From Fennellomyces sp. T-0311 (lineage: Eukaryota > Mucoromycota > Mucoromycetes > Mucorales > Lichtheimiaceae), in assembly GCA_025266875.1 (NCBI GenBank), contig JALLLT010000012.1, forward strand, positions 620,001-684,000: 64,000 bases of DNA. The letters run 5' to 3'. Shown one piece after another: positions 11,946 through 24,485 of this stretch. The position numbers and the translations under genes are program-made. Below the pieces are notes generated by a model. The model was not told where the DNA came from, made no database searches, and worked only from the letters and a program-made list of their open reading frames with translations. The stretch's first letter is position 1; the number at the start of each line of letters is the position of its first letter.

Positions 11946-12660
11946 CTTGCTAACCTGCTTGACAATCTATATGAGAAGTAAAGGTTACCTGTTTTCATTT
12001 TGGTCTCGAAATTATCCTTTTGTTTCTTATGTAACGAAATAGAAGGTCGACAACTTGGGAGCACATCCTACGCAACTAAGTGTTGAGAATTATACTGTCA
12101 TCGTCATATCATTCTACGCACCTTCTACTTACTTTTCTTTTATCCAGTGTTTTCAAGTGAAATGTAGTCTTGCCATATAAATAGTGCTTTATTATACAGG
12201 ATCCATTATGTCTAAACGGCAGTCATGTATACTAGCTTGTCATATCCTGACATACCAGTCATCCGTTGTCTACATACCTTTCCATCTCAGCCTTTGTTAC
12301 ATCCGTTCCTTTATTTCGACATCAACAACCGCACAGTTATCTATTGGCCTGTTCACTGGCTTGTGCGTCAGTGAGACCTTGATTTGGGTTCAGACTTCAA
12401 GAAGGACCATTCACGTTGACTCAGTCTCTACATGATTATCCGCTCCTTCATAATAAGGCAGTACGGTCATTAGGGATTATGGCAATAACACGGATTCGGC
12501 TCTGATAGCAAAGCATTCACCTTCTCCCACCCGACTCATCATCACTATAAATAGAGAGTAGTTTTCCTCAATAAAACATTATCTTATTTTTGGTCTCGTC
12601 ATTGAAGCTTTCCAATTGAGCGATACCACATAGCTGACTCAAATTCTAGATCCAATCAAT
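11946..12660. other. Intergenic, nothing recognised
   Basis: One 83-codon ORF (12184-12435) has no recognisable motif and no adjoining exon. Confidence 0.45.
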
Positions 12661-12915
12661 TCCACAGTGTGTGTACAACGTGCTTCTTGTGAGTCAAAAT
12701 GGTGACGGTTAAAAAGGAACTATTATTACTCATCGACGCCATTACCAGCTGAGCATAAGATCGGAAGAAAAGATATGATCAATTATTCAGTAAAGCTGTC
12801 ACGGCTTAAAAACCAGACACATGGCAAAACTATAAATTAGCTATATTCCAAGCACTTCAACCATCTTTGCTATTCACTCATCACATAAAACAAGTCGCTG
12901 CATATATCGCAACGC
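12660..12915 (+). promoter_or_regulatory. Upstream region shared with other OYE copies
   Basis: Contains GTGAGTCAAAATGG (about 12690) and ATTATTCAGTAAAGCTGTCA (about 12782). Near-identical strings lie upstream of the OYE-derived ORF at 19015, and the second also upstream of the intact OYE gene. The conservation marks this as an inherited promoter region; function is inference. Confidence 0.5.
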
Positions 12916-13164
12916 ATGTATTTTAAATCACTATTCTTCAATCCCATCAAGTCTGGCAGTGCTCGAATGGATCGCGGCAATGCTGTTGCTCCCGCGACTG
13001 GCGATCAGGGCGACCAGGCGGATCACGTCCCTACCAAACACCTACAGATACTCGAAACGCAACGCGCTCGCAAAGACAGTGTGCCAGAAAACAAGAATGA
13101 GTGCGACAAGTACTTCAATCATAAATCGGCTGCTCACATCGATTACCTTATGTTCAAAAGATAA
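12916..13164 (+). pseudogene. Short ORF derived from OYE N-terminus (copy 1)
   Basis: The 82-codon ORF begins with a stretch aligning to residues 5-50 of the intact OYE (LFFNPIKSGSARMDRGNAV against LFKPIKIGSTQLEHRIVL), but lacks the PLTRRR flavin-site motif. It ends in AAHIDYLMFKR and a stop. A second OYE-derived ORF at 19015-19233 ends in AARIDYLLLRK, so the tail is shared and is not random frame loss. It cannot be an ene-reductase because the barrel is missing. It may be a dead fragment or a small expressed protein. Confidence 0.5.
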
Positions 13165-14221
13165 TGTCTTACTTGTCGTTTGATATAGGTATTTTCTATG
13201 GAGTCGTCATTGCTCATGGTTCTAATACTCTTGCTTATGCTGTACTTCTTATTTTTTTGTACGTTTCAGTAGCATTATTTAAGCCTTAGCCATTCATAGT
13301 CAAATAAAATATCGTGATTATGTTTTTGGTTCTTGAAGTGTTGCACCACCATTTGAACAGATATGTTCAAATTACTCGCTTAAGAAACTGTGACTCACAT
13401 AAAATGTCCGATCTCAATTAATTGAGCATCAATTGCCATAGATCAAGATGCGCGAGATCAATGCTGGTAATCAAAGCCTCCAATGTAATATTCTCTGGCA
13501 GAAAATGTAAAGTCATATGACTAAATTCATTCATATTGTGTGGATGTCGGCGATGGCTCCATCGGCGACAGAACCGTTATACTTTGTGACGATAAGTGAT
13601 CAGTACGTTCACATCCGCTTCCTTTACTTTGAACTTCGTACGCAAAGCGGTTATGTTCCTATGCGACACTGCGAGCTCATTACAAATCACATTGCTATTG
13701 AGTGCGTACGTACAGTACAGTGTCTGCTCCCATTTTTATTGTACACAGAAAACCATCTAAGTGTTATTTTTATCCGAAGAATAATGATTCCAGACATTAG
13801 CCTTTAACTAACATACGCCTATACGTAACCGTTGCGTGGTGATCTTATTGAGACCTAAAGTAGTACTATCTTGCCAATATTTATATACTAGTGCGCATAC
13901 TTTCTTCTCTTTGGAAGCTAGAGTGGCGTTACAGTCGGTCACTTTACTTGCGATAAAAGATAACTTCATGTTGCATCTGAACAGTACGTATTATGTGTTT
14001 CTCCATGTACGATAGGAGACATCAAGTATATGTGCATCTTTGCTACGTGGTTCACGTACTTTGTAAGAAAATACTCGGTTTTCATTTGTCTTATGCACAT
14101 CATATTTATGTATTCCTAAATACAATTTCACTTACACTTCGTACCACAACCCTCTTTGTTTGTGTACATGTGGATATACCGGAGCATATTGCAATTATTT
14201 TCTTTTTAGGCAAAGTTTTAC
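13165..14221. other. Intergenic, nothing recognised
   Basis: AT-rich, with a 96-codon and an 80-codon ORF that lack family motifs. Confidence 0.45.
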
Positions 14222-14500
14222 TGGTGTTTGAGTGAACAACGAGTACGGGATGAAATAAAAGTCTTTATTGGCGACGTAGATGAACGCGCGCTGAAGTAAC
14301 GGGTGATGTGGGTTGCAGTGGCACAGGAACCGGGGGCTCCATCCATCCGAGAAGGTCTCGTCCATACTGATCGGATGGGACATATACTTGTCGGCGATCT
14401 GGGTTGCAATGCTTGTTTAAGGTTTCCAAAATGGCACATAGCTGTGGCCATTTGGATTTCCAGTAGTTCCGAGCAGCTTGCGATCTAGGCGGCTTTTCGG
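14222..14500 (-). other. GC-richer island with unrecognised open frames
   Basis: Three frames are partly open here. The minus-strand frame containing SHPISMDETFSDGWSPRF continues, with one stop, into GNPNGHSYVPFW. Its composition differs from the AT-rich flanks and suggests a decayed coding fragment, but I do not recognise the family. Confidence 0.3.
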
Positions 14501-14865
14501 CAAGCGGTTGAGAAGGTACGAGATGGATCGTCGATATCGTGTGACAGGTTGAGTGTGCTGTGGATCGAGAAACATGCGGTCAGGTATCGACGGTTCATAA
14601 ACGTATGTTGTTTTATTTAGGCCAAAGGCTCAGTAGCAATATACCCGTAGAGTATATAGTTTGCCGCCTCTACTTTTAACATATGCGAACACTATTTGAG
14701 GTAAATTCTTTTGCTTTATTTCCCCTCCTAGGATTATACTTTAGTCCATATTGATTGGTATACGTTGACTTATTTGCGTTTATTGAATAATATTTTAGAT
14801 CAAGTACGACTCAGGTATGTTAGAATTTTATATGTCAGGGACAAGGGCTGTTTGCTTCACTTGGC

Positions 14866-14955
14866 TTATTCAGCAGACTCCGATTATTCAGCATGGCGCA
14901 ATTTTTCAGCATGACGCAATAATCCAGCATGACACGATTATTCAGCGTAGCTGTC
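14866..14955 (+). promoter_or_regulatory. Five tandem 18-bp repeats upstream of OYE
   Basis: Units begin at 14866, 14884, 14902, 14920 and 14938, exactly 18 bp apart, with consensus TTATTCAGCATGACGCAA. They lie about 110-200 bp upstream of the OYE start. The TGACGCAA core resembles a bZIP (ATF/CREB-like) half-site; that reading is inference. The last unit runs into AGCTGTCACG, a string also found upstream of the OYE-derived copies. Confidence 0.6.
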
Positions 14956-14979
14956 ACGAGCAATATACAATAAAAAAAG

Positions 14980-14988
14980 TATATAAAG
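14980..14988 (+). promoter_or_regulatory. TATA box of OYE gene
   Basis: TATATAAAG about 75 bp before the start codon and just downstream of the repeat array. Confidence 0.6.
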
Positions 14989-15061
14989 ATCATGATCTGA
15001 CGCGCGAAGCACCCTTGTCTCTCATTCCATACAAAGCGTAGTATATTGTATCATTACAACC

Positions 15062-16244
15062 ATGTCTTCCACATCAGCACTCTTCAAACCCATCAAGATC
15101 GGCAGCACTCAGCTAGAACACCGCATCGTTCTTGCTCCGTTGACACGTCGCCGAAGTGACAAGAACCATGTTCCAACCACCCTTCAACAGGAATACTATG
15201 CCCAACGTGCAACCAAAGGTGGTATGCTCATTACCGAAGGAGTTCTCATCTCTCCTATGGCCGGTGGTTACCGAGGCGCTCCTGGTATCTATAGCGACCA
15301 GATGATCCAAGGCTGGAAAAAGATCACCGATGCAGTCCACGCTAAAGGCGGCTTCATATACATGCAGCTTTGGCATGTCGGCAGAGCAACTGGATCAGTC
15401 CTCCTTCCGAACAATGCCCAACCTGTCTCTGCCTCCCCGATCGCTATCAAAGGTCCAAACACTCATACCGATGGCTCAGACTTTGAGGTTCCTCATGCGC
15501 TGACAGTCGAAGAAATCGCAGAAACTGTCCAAGACTATGTTCAGGCAGCCAAGAACGCGATTACTGCTGGCTTTGATGGTGTCGAGATTCACGGCGCAAA
15601 TGGTTACTTACTCGATCAATTCATCAACTCGATCAGCAACCAGCGAACAGACCAGTATGGTGGCTCCATTGCGAATCGTGCACGGTTTATACTTGAAACT
15701 GTTGCGGCCGTTAGCCAATCCATTGGAGCTGAACGCGTTGGCATTCGTATGTCGCCATGGAGTGAGTTCCAGGTAAACCTGTCGCACAAAGAAAAATTCT
15801 TGGCTCGTGTATGTATTCTGATGACTTGCTTGATTTGTGTAGGACGTTGAGGATGAGACACCATATGAAACCTGGGGTTATATCATCGACAAGCTCCAAG
15901 AACATCATCCAGATCTGGCGTATGTTCACATGGTAGAACCGCGCGATGACTTTGCACGCAAGACCCGAAACGATACTGTCAACAGTTTGGATCCCTTCCG
16001 TGCCAAATGGAAGGGTACTTTCATATCCGCTGGAGGTTACACCACAAATCCTGCTCTCGCAGCCCAGGTTGCCGACAAGACTGGAAATATGATTGCAATT
16101 GGTCGCGCCTTTATTGCTAATCCAGATCTTGTCTATCGTCTCAAACATGGTCTGCCACTGAACAAATATAACCGGGCCACGTTTTACAGTGAAGGACCCG
16201 TTGGATATACCGATTACCCATTTGCCGAAGAAGTAGAGGCTTAA
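15062..16244 (+). CDS. Old Yellow Enzyme family ene-reductase (FMN-dependent)
   Basis: Two exons (15062-15772, 15843-16244) joined by a 70-bp phase-0 GT-AG intron give 370 residues, normal for the family. The protein should reduce activated C=C bonds with NAD(P)H through bound FMN. Visible family landmarks: Thr28 in LAPLTRRR near the flavin, Gln102 in MQLWHVGRA, the substrate-binding pair His177/Asn180 in EIHGANGYLLDQF with Tyr182, Arg229 in VGIRMSP, and the phosphate-binding SAGGY and IAIGRAFIANPDL segments in the C-terminal half. The start is chosen because MSSTSALFKPIKIG begins the first strand and a TATA box lies upstream. It is the only intact member of a local OYE cluster; two short fragments and one wrecked copy flank it. 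No signal peptide is seen, so it is probably cytosolic. The physiological substrate is unknown. Confidence 0.95.
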
Positions 16245-16489
16245 GTACAACATAATATGTACTACATTGATTCATTGCTCTAGATAGAGTTACTAGTGCG
16301 AAAAGTATAGACATTTTCCTACCTTTTGCTTACTTTATTATAGAATTATACATACATATGCTCTTATGGAGATCCTCTACTGTATTATTATCAAAGATTT
16401 ACTCATATAAACCAGCATTCCACATCGCATAAGCAATGATAGTAGGGTCATACCCAATCGCCTTACTATAATTACATCTCTCAGTATGG

Positions 16490-17500
16490 AGGGTTAAGTG
16501 CTTTATTACGTATCCAATATAACTTCGAAATCGGTTGGCCTTCATGTGCCACGAAAGAAAAAGACTTGGCCGGTTTGACCAAATGTGTAAACCAAAACCT
16601 TCGTGACTCGGAACGGCCTCTTTTTTTTTCCAGTTTGTGCCGGGGTTGCTTCCATGCCCAAGAAAACCCCTTGTGCAGGTACACCCGTAAAAGGGAGATG
16701 CCTACAATCATGCTGTTCTGCGCATGGTGCTTAAAAACCAGTATGTAAATTCTCGAGAAAAAAAAATGCACCTGGGAAGGTAATAACACAAAGGAATGTA
16801 ATCGCTGCCTCTGGGTAGGAATTGAGTGCCTCTCGCTAGACGATACAGACATATTGACTTACATGCTACTACGGATATCACTGTATAAAATTTTTGGGTG
16901 AATTTTGGGTGAATGAGTTTTTGAGCTGGTCAAACATAAGCTTTTTAACCACTCGTACTACCATTTTTAGTAACTCAAGTGGTTAAAAAGCTTATGTTTA
17001 ACCACTTCGAAAAATTTTTCACCGAAATTCACCCAAATTTTTTTGCAGTGCGATGGCGATAGCGAGCTACAAACCTGGCATGTCATGATTGATCAACTAG
17101 ACTCGGATATGACCGGTCTGGAAGAAACCTTACCGCCCTGGAATGGAAATTATGCGTCGTTGATGGCGCCATAGAGCTAGAAACATCTATCCCGACTAGA
17201 GAAGAATTCTGCATACTGTACGCAGCCAAGCATCGATTCCGTGTCTATCTCCATTCTCTGGGTTTTTACGAAGCAATCTGTGCGATTCGAAAGACATAAA
17301 TCACTATCTCACTCGGCCTATCGCCTGTAATACAACGTCATGAGATTATCAGCCCTAGGAAACATCGAATTGATATGATTGACCCTTACCACAGGAACAG
17401 ATTAGCAGAGCTGTCAAATAACGACCATCGTGCTGTCATTGACCATCTTGTTATGCTATATTTGGATTATCCTTATTTAAAAGCTGAGATAGTTTGGATC
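16490..17500 (+). pseudogene. Zn2Cys6 transcription factor pseudogene
   Basis: Aligns with the intact regulator at 26986-29091. The upstream string CCGGTTTGACCAAATGTGTA, the short first exon (PKKTPCA from about 16654) and the position of the intron that splits the zinc cluster are all conserved. The A-run near 16760 puts the cluster out of frame. After GIECLSLDD a 172-bp inverted-repeat element is inserted (16879-17050). Homology resumes with SELQTWHVMIDQLDSDM, then breaks at several stops and fades by about 17500, so the rest of the regulatory domain is missing. It lies about 400 bp downstream of the intact OYE, the same arrangement as the OYE relic and intact regulator at 19.7-29.1 kb. Confidence 0.8.
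16879..17050. mobile_element. 172-bp inverted-repeat element (MITE)
   Basis: The ends are CACTGTATAAAATTTTTGGG and the inverted equivalent finishing TTTGCAGTG. An inner palindrome (AACATAAGCTTTTTAACCACT) lets almost the whole element fold into one hairpin. It interrupts the regulator pseudogene, whose homology continues on both sides. No clean target duplication is visible. CACTG termini could suggest a Tc1/mariner or CACTA relative, but neither is proven. Confidence 0.75.
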
Positions 17501-18780
17501 ACACACCCATCAATTCATATATAGATATCGAATCAAGTATGTATAGATTCAATATCTACTATAAGCTGTAGCATTATATAGTGAGATATGTATGAATAGC
17601 AGTGGCTATTTAAGAGGTAACCAAAATTGCTAAGCAAAGTCACTTGTATGTATCTGAGTACAAGACCATATGACCAGACACGATTAGCGTAGTAATGTTC
17701 TACGTAACGTATTCAGAAAATGTATACTATGATCCACGTCGACACGTAAATCCAATCACTTTTCACATTATACATCAACGCACGTATTTCACGACAATCC
17801 TTTCATATCTCGCGGTTTTAGACAGAGCACTTGATAAATGTTATTGCACTTGTGACACACCGTCAAGGCAATCAGAGACATATAGTAAAAAGGTTCTATA
17901 CTCAAGCGAAGAACGACCTGTAATAGAACAAGTAAATAAAGTCAACAATATCTTTATCCAAGAATCCGCTGTCTGTAGCAATTACATTCCAATGAACGAT
18001 AAAGCTCGATACGCTACTTAATCTTGCGATTACCAGAGTCAACGTTTAATTATCTAGGTATAATCAAAAATTTAGAAACTTTACATATCTTTTATGCATT
18101 TAATGTATATCTATACATATACTAAAAAACACTAAACATAACATCTTGCTTTTAAAAATGTAGGCCACGTGTTCGGTGGAACTAATACTCTATGATTCTG
18201 GTAGCGCAAAGATGATACGGTTTTCAAGCGGTACGCGTGATTCCTTGTGGATCAATACAGCTTAATTAGCTTGTTTAAATATAGCAGCCTGATCAATCAA
18301 CGATACCAGAACTTTTGGATATAATAGTTAGCACCGAAAACTGTGCGGAGTAATCCATATTAATAAGTAAGTGAGTATGTCCTTATATACACATACGAGA
18401 GACTAGTATGTACTTGGCATTTCAAAAATGTCGAGTGTTCTCCTCGTGTTCGCTTTTACCGGCATGTTGTAAAAGTGATGATGTTATGTTTACATCAGAA
18501 GTCGTTGAATTGGCACCTGTTGGCTTTGAATACTTGTTTAGTACAATATCCATGCGTAGGTTTACTACATATTATCCATACAAACGGCACTTAATTAGTT
18601 ACTTTGTATTCTTAAACTATAGGTAAATACGTTGAACATAGCATAATCTGCAATTCGCGTAATATTATACATAGAGGTATTCTTGTGTTATTACATATAT
18701 TTAGAGCTGAGTCAGTTTGATTCCGAATTACATCATTCATCAATTTATATGTAGGGCATACATTATATTATGAAGTATGA
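17501..18780. other. AT-rich intergenic sequence
   Basis: Contains unrecognised ORFs of 108 codons (17695-18021) and 72 codons (18408-18626) with no motif or adjoining exons. Confidence 0.45.
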
Positions 18781-19014
18781 TCAACCGCAGCATGCTATGA
18801 TTTAATATATGTGAGTCATAATGGCGACCCTTTTGAACGGTGGCCTTTATTACTAAGCAACGTTATTGGCGACTGCGTGCAAGATCATCTGACGAGGCGT
18901 GATCGGGGTACACCCGCTTATTCAGCAAAGCTGTCGCAGCACATTCAGCAAATGTACGTATAAATTGATCCAGATCTACTATCACAGTGAGGCATAACAC
19001 AAGTCATCCCACAT

Positions 19015-19233
19015 ATGGTTCAAACCATGCCTTCTACATCAGCACTTTTCAAGCTCTTTAAGTCAGACAATGCTCGGACAGACCGCCGAAACGCTATTGC
19101 GCCTGTGACAAACGATCAGGATTATGTCGCGAAGGAGTCCAAAGAGGATGCATCACGGAACAAGTATAATGGAACCAAACCTTCCACTCAAGAACTTGCT
19201 GCCCGCATTGATTACCTTTTACTAAGAAAGTAA
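19015..19233 (+). pseudogene. Short ORF derived from OYE N-terminus (copy 2)
   Basis: A 72-codon ORF. STSALFKLFKSDNARTDRRN aligns with the intact OYE start (STSALFKPIKIGSTQLEHR), then diverges and ends AARIDYLLLRK, matching the tail of the ORF at 12916-13164. Upstream sequence (18780-19010) keeps GTGAGTCATAATGG and TATTCAGCAAAGCTGTCGCA, as at the first short ORF. All catalytic parts are missing. Either a fragment or a small derived protein. Confidence 0.5.
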
Positions 19234-20966
19234 AGCCCAAGCACGCATCACTCTGTGGTCACTTTTGGAGCTACCAATTAGTCAATCCCGAAATATAGAC
19301 TAGATGCCTTACATTTTATTCCCTGTTCTTTTGTAAGTCCAATTGTATACCTATCCATAAGGCTTTTTGTATACTGGATAGGCCGTTATATAAACTGTTT
19401 AAATATTTCTTGGACAAAGATCACTGTGATGTCTCTATTTATGGATTAGAAAATATTCTACGCCAGTGTTTGCCATCAGAGCATGTGTATCAAATCTCGT
19501 TAAACGGTTAGTACTAGCCAGTATGATTAAAGGTGTGTTAAAATGGAGATCCATGGTTAAAGTTGTTATGCGCCCATTTTTTCTTGCAATCAGGATAGCT
19601 GTGACCCTTCTTCAGCGCTTAAAATACATACGTATAAGATGATCTGGTATCCCACACGAACATTCACATGTCTTTTTTGACACAAAGCATAGTATATCAT
19701 ATCAATACATTCATCCCTTCCATATAAACTCTCTCCAACTCCAACAACACCGGGGACACTCACTGGAACACCGAATTGTTTTTGCTCGGTTGCCGCGCCG
19801 TCGGTGCGACGGGAACTGGGACCCTACCATCCTGCAACAGGGATGGTGCAGATAGCAAAAGTGTGAAGCCAAAGGTGGCCTGTTGATTACATAGGAGCCT
19901 TCATTTCTCGTGGTCGACTGCTACCATGGTGTCCCCGCCCCACTGCTGCGTATAACGACTGGATGGTCCAAGACTGGAAAAAGATCACTGACGCAATCCA
20001 TGCTACACAAGGCTACGCATAGCTTTGATACATAGAAAGAGTTACTGGATCAGCTTTCCTTCGAGTCTGCCAAGGTGGCCGATGGCTCGACTATGAGGTG
20101 TCTCGTGCTCTTACCTTCAAATTTCGGAAATTATCCAAGACTATGCTCAGGTAGCCAAGAACCATCATTGCCGTTGGCTTTGATGGTGCTGAGATTCATA
20201 TGGTAAGTTGCCCGATTAGCTCATTAACTAGTTCAGCACCAAGTGTGTGTGTGGAGGGGGGGTTACTTCTGTCCCAAAAATGAATGCGTATGGTTTCCCA
20301 TTGAAAAGTAGATGGTGTCAATAAGATTAAAGCTGAACACGCTGTCATTTGTTTGTTGCTATGGAGTGAGTTACAGGGAAACCCGTCGCACAAAGAGATT
20401 TTCGCGTATTCTGATCTGTTTGATTTGCATAAGATACGGCTTATGAGGCTTGCGACTGTATTATCGAGAAGCTCCGGGAATGCCGCCTAGGTATGACATA
20501 CATCCGCCCGGATGAGTTACGCGATAGCTTTATGTGCAATGAGCATGACTTATTGTCAATACATAGGATCTTTTCAGTTATGTCAAGTGACGTGATAAAT
20601 GACGAGGCATTTATTTCTAGTGAGGCCATGCAAATGATACTCATGTCTGACCAGATTGAAAGCATGAATGTCATCAAGGGTATCTTTATCACAGCGGAAA
20701 AAACGAACCAGGAAATTATGGATGTGACCGTATATTCACGGGCCAGACGTTAAATCAAGGAATGGTCCGTAAAATATAAGGACAGTTGAACCGTTGTTTC
20801 CAAGGATGCGTCATTAAATTACTGATTTACGGGCAGGCCGTAAAATAAGTGCAAAAGTTACGGATCAGTTCAATGGATATTGTCTTTGGATTTTTTTAAC
20901 TAGACGACACATATTATTTTTGATAGAGGCTTTTATTTTACGCTACAACAGAATGTAACCGGGGTA

Positions 20967-23900
20967 TCATACAATATCTTTTACGTTTCCGTGCTGTAGC
21001 TGGCTAAGGACTGATGGCGTTGACTTCATCCTGGGCCATATAAAATAGTTTCTTTTGTAGGCACCATCCACCTTCGTCAGCAATCCAAAAAATCCCACAA
21101 TTGCCGCCGCATCAATAACAAGAAGTTTTTCTTTCGCTGATGGGGTGATAAAGATTGAGCCTGTTTGTTTATCAAACTTTGGATCGTAGATTCCGACCAA
21201 TGCCAACAGTCTCGTGTCATCATTCTGAACGTGAGCAAAGTAGAAATATGCTTTCGCGAAGAAATTTTGTGGTCCTTTTACAACATCGGATTTCTTACCC
21301 TTGTTGGCATTTCTGGCTCATAGCTCAGTATCAGACATTAACCTGTCCATTTCACTTACACATCAATGTCAAGTGTAAGTCGCACGTAATACGCTGCTCG
21401 ATACCTCGTTTGGTGAGAAAGAACACTTCCAAGGGTACATCCTTTATGAAATAGTCGACCGGCGTACCGAAATTTCGTTTCCAACTTTGATGAGGTCTGG
21501 TTCCTTTTCATGTACGTGGACAATGCTTTTTGTATAACATCACTTTCCAAAGTAGCAATTGGTTTTTTGCTGTCAAGGTTACCATCCTTCAGCATACCCC
21601 AAATTTCCGGTGCTGATGGGTCGCCTTTGCTCACACAAAAAACACCTTTCTTCTTCTCCATGTCATCTTGATATTCTTGAGAGCTCTCAATTAACGGATC
21701 AATATAACGAGCCATTGCCAAATTCACCATCACATTGGCAGCGTTTGGTCCTGGTAGTGAGGTACATTTGATCATTTTCGAATAGACACCTATCATCCGT
21801 TCTAGGCAGCGAGTGCTGTAAAATCGTAAAGGGCCCATTTTGCGAATGATTCCAGCCATGTGCGTGATATAATGCTGAACGGGAGTAAATACTGAAACAG
21901 AGAGATCGCCGTCATCAATCAATTTTCGAAGGTATCCGTGCCACAGATCGACATCACTAACAGCCGACATTTTAGTGCTATGTTTGTTAAAGTAAGTACA
22001 TTGACAATTACCTTTCAATCTGATCAACATCAGCTTCTGTAAGTTGATATTGTAATGCTGTTTGACAGGCACGGACTAGGCACATGGTTGCTCTCTTGGC
22101 ATGGTCGCTTGCTAAACGTGGTACCACTAGTACAGGGACTGCATACAATATGAAGTCAACCCAGTCTACAGCCTTGACCATGGTTTTACTTTTCAAACTT
22201 TTCCAAGTACTGTTGAATACTGCAGGTATCGATGTACGTGATTGTTCCATTTCCACCATGACATTGTCGACTCCAATCGAGAACGGGCTTTCACAATCTG
22301 CCATATCGTATTCTCCTTGTAGTAACTGGAAAAATTGTTGGCCCACACCATGTCCAAGCGTGTGCATCTCATCAAACACAAAATACTCCGGACCTTTAAA
22401 GCATTTCTTGGATGCGAGTAAACTTGGTCCTTTCAACCCGGCCTAAAAACTCGAAAGCATTAGCACGAGTATCCTTCATCATGCATCTTCTTACATGAGC
22501 TACTTCTTGTTGGAAATCTTCCTTGACACGCCAACGCTTGCTTACACCATCCTTGTCTTTGAAGTACATTCCGTGCCCACCTTCATGATGCTCTCCGGAA
22601 ATGGGACAAATACGACAACCATACTGTGCAGTGTGACCAGCGTGGTTTACTAATGACTTTACAGCGGGCATATCACCGCCAGCAACCAGTAGATTAACCT
22701 TTGCACTTATTGTCTGACTGTTGTTGATTCGGACCTCCATTCCATAGGTCTCGAGATAGTCCAATTCATCCAATGTAGGCCGTAAAAAGCTTTCAAGATC
22801 TTTAGGTGGATTAGGTCCTGGGATCAAGCACACTTGTAACATGTTTTTGTTCTTGTATCTATACATATATGACGCTTAACTCTTCAAAGATTACAAGCAT
22901 CACCTTCAACATTATGTGGAGCTTACCGTATATTCGGATCAAAGTTTAATACAACAATATGTACAATTGTCATCGTATGCTGTGGTGTATCGAAGGGTTG
23001 GAAACCGTCAATGTATAACGCTAAGGCAATGTCGAAATCTCCAGTAAACAGTCCATCGCCATCCGACCTGGCTAGCTGTTGATACACTGCACCATCAAAA
23101 ACGTCTCTATACATTCCGTGTCGATGCTTGAAAGTATGTCGATAACGTAGCTGTTCTCTTGTTGCTTCGTCGTTAAGCATGTACGCCAGTTGCTCGCCGA
23201 TCGGCAGTATTTCCACTTTCGCCCTAGCTTCGCGATCCACGTCACATACTTCAGATGCATCTGTCGGACTACCGGCAGTTTTGACATATCGCTCTTCTTT
23301 ACAATGATTACATCGTGTGCTTTGATCCGTCCGACCGAACATCTTGCATCCTTTGATACAAACATGAAATGATTCAGTTTCCACGGGATAAAATCCTTTG
23401 GCTCCTTTTTGGGACTTGTATGGGGTCAGCAGATGTTCATGCTCTAAAATATACGCATTATTTATCCGATAATCCCGTTGGAAAGGGTCTCAATATGACA
23501 TACCACTGTCCACAGAAGAAATCATTCCATTACAGAATTTGAGTACGTCGTTATGTGCTGCACGCGAAAGCCGATGATGATCCACAATCCTTTGTAAATG
23601 GATGCTTTTTAACATGATGTAGTCGTCGACGGCATTGTTGCAAAAGACGTATGACTTCGGTTTATTAGCTGGACGAACGCTATTCTTGCCTTCTATCATC
23701 ATATTTAATAAGATCATGTAGATTTTTTCCTTATTATAGCAAGTAATATTACCAAAGGGATTTTGTTGCTGTTCATCATCTTTAGCCGTGGACGATTCAT
23801 TGTCGTTATCCGAAAAATGATCTTGGTGATCTTATTACTGTTTGTAACTGAATATATGACCAAATATGATCTTACCAGTTTTTCTACATTCATCCTCATC

Positions 23901-24406
23901 ATCACAGTCACTATAACCGCCATAATAATCACTGTCATTGTTTGACCATTCTCCTGCTTTGACGGTGGATGATACAGTGCTATTCGAAGCATCAAAGTCA
24001 TCAGTTTTGTTGGTGCCAACTACAGTGGGCTTAAATTTTTGGGGAAGCCTATACATAGTATATTATATCTGTGGATTAGATCTGAGACCAGCAGTTTGCA
24101 ATTACTGTAAATTGTAAATGTGATTTACCATTTGGACTTGTTGGATGTTTGCTCGGAGTTTCGCCTTTTTGGACAAATGGCAAAATGCTTAGAGAGCGTT
24201 TGCTTCGTACGTAATTTGCACCAGCCACATATAGCAATTGGCTTGTCAATTAATGTTTTTCGCGAGCTTATATGCCTAGTTTTGACGGTATTCAGTGGAC
24301 TCAGTTTCGCATGCTTTAAATCTGCGTCATTGCTGATGAGACTTGCTCTTGAAAGTTTGCGTTTGGGGGGCATTGAACACTGATGAGGCTCCACTAGGAC
24401 TTGCAT
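20967..24406 (-). CDS. CACTA transposase (Transposase_21/TNP2-like)
   Basis: About eight exons on the minus strand. Supported exons include 24129-24406, 23876-24048, 23504-23830, 22927-23443, 22495-22858 and one from 22442; the last ends at 20967. Frames join at GT-AG sites. The N-terminus has a C2HC-like finger (ICGWCKLRTKQTLSKHFAIC), followed by an acidic linker and a CxxC pair in RCNHCKEERYV. The core shows the family signatures: LALYIDGFQPFD, LIPGPNPPKDLESFLRP and the CRICPISGEHHEGGHG finger. A C-terminal helical region contains VQHYITHMAGIIRKMG. It should cut and rejoin the element ends. The start could be 24406 or an in-frame ATG at 24373. One intron near 21970-22011 has two possible acceptors. 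It begins close to the divergent accessory gene, so both may share a promoter. Confidence 0.8.
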
Positions 24407-24485
24407 AATTCATGCATGGCATTGATGCAAAGTGACTAGCAAAAAAAATTTTCAGTCCTGGCAACAGATCCTCCTTGACCAAATC

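Noticed and set aside
16879..17050. Non-autonomous derivative of the local CACTA element
   Set aside because: Its ends are CACTG rather than CACAGCGG, the sub-terminal CCGTAAA motifs are absent, and no 3-bp target duplication is visible.
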